Shown piece by piece: positions 63,876 through 64,000 of a stretch of 64,000 nucleotides of DNA. Location: assembly GCF_017811175.1 (NCBI RefSeq), contig NZ_JACWIJ010000002.1, forward strand, positions 372,001 to 436,000, read 5' to 3'. Under the pieces are notes generated by a model. The model saw only the letters and a program-made list of their open reading frames with translations. It was not told the origin of the DNA and did no database searches. Source of the stretch: Melaminivora jejuensis (GTDB lineage Bacteria > Pseudomonadota > Gammaproteobacteria > Burkholderiales > Burkholderiaceae_C). Within the stretch, counting starts at the first letter, position 1, and each line of letters begins with the position of its first letter. Made by a program: the position numbers and the translations under genes.

Positions 63876-64000
63876 TTGAAATGCCCTTGTACGAGGTTGA
63901 AGAAACAGTGCGCACGCGACCGGCGGCTGCCTTTCTTCGGCTCCGGCTCGTCTGGCCGGAAGGGCGCACGACGATGCCGGAGCTGGGTCAGCCCGTAATG

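Overview
This is a gene-dense, high-GC chromosomal segment from a betaproteobacterium of the order Burkholderiales, most likely family Comamonadaceae (Acidovorax / Alicycliphilus / Melaminivora type). The evidence is the set of gene orders (plsX-fabHDG-acpP-fabF-rpoE-rseA-mucD-lepA-lepB-rnc-era-recO-pdxJ-acpS; asd-fimV-truA-trpF-trpB-trpA-accD; rne divergent from rluC) and a short repeat built on an AGCTGTCAGCGCTTGC core that recurs between and inside genes. The genus cannot be fixed from the sequence alone. I saw no rRNA or tRNA genes, transposase, integrase, phage genes or CRISPR array.

Layout. 1-9.1 kb: end of a penicillin-binding protein 1C gene, an FMN 2-hydroxy-acid dehydrogenase (lldD), a DMT exporter, DNA polymerase IV (dinB), an Aer-like energy-taxis receptor, a YgiD dioxygenase with queF, a 2-oxoglutarate hydroxylase and yaaA. 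9.3-16.5 kb: RNase E divergent from rluC, followed by a HAD phosphatase, a Rieske protein and an SppA peptidase in a tight chain. 16.5-19.8 kb: an enoyl-CoA hydratase, then a sulfur cassette (exported rhodanese, YeeE/TsuA-type permease, small membrane protein). 19.9-27.8 kb: a tetrapyrrole-methylase-fold methyltransferase and Maf, divergent from yceD-rpmF, then the fatty-acid synthesis cluster. 27.9-31.6 kb: YgfX-like protein, sigma-E, RseA and a DegP/MucD protease. 31.6-39.0 kb: a candidate small RNA, then lepA to acpS. 39.0-42.9 kb: csbD, nagZ and an orphan 7TM histidine kinase. 42.9-47.9 kb: a branched-chain amino-acid ABC transporter (livKHMGF). 48-55 kb: mscS, a GGDEF response regulator, lysS, a LON-domain protein, yggT and three poorly characterised envelope genes. 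55-64 kb: accD-trpA-trpB-trpF-truA-fimV-asd on the minus strand.

Two features run through the window. (1) At least eleven intergenic copies of the repeat lie at gene boundaries and supply stop codons or leader sequence. Degenerate copies lie inside pbpC, sppA, fabD, era and trpF; four of these are read in one common frame (Ala-Thr/Ser-Glu/Lys-x-Ile/Val-Ala). (2) About eleven apparent single-base losses, each in a short G/C run, break queF, mucD, nagZ, the 7TM kinase, mscS, an unknown secreted protein, trpF and fimV (three times). In nearly every case one added base restores a coherent family sequence, so I read them as probable sequencing errors, not gene decay. The affected genes are annotated as full-length CDS with the break positions given.
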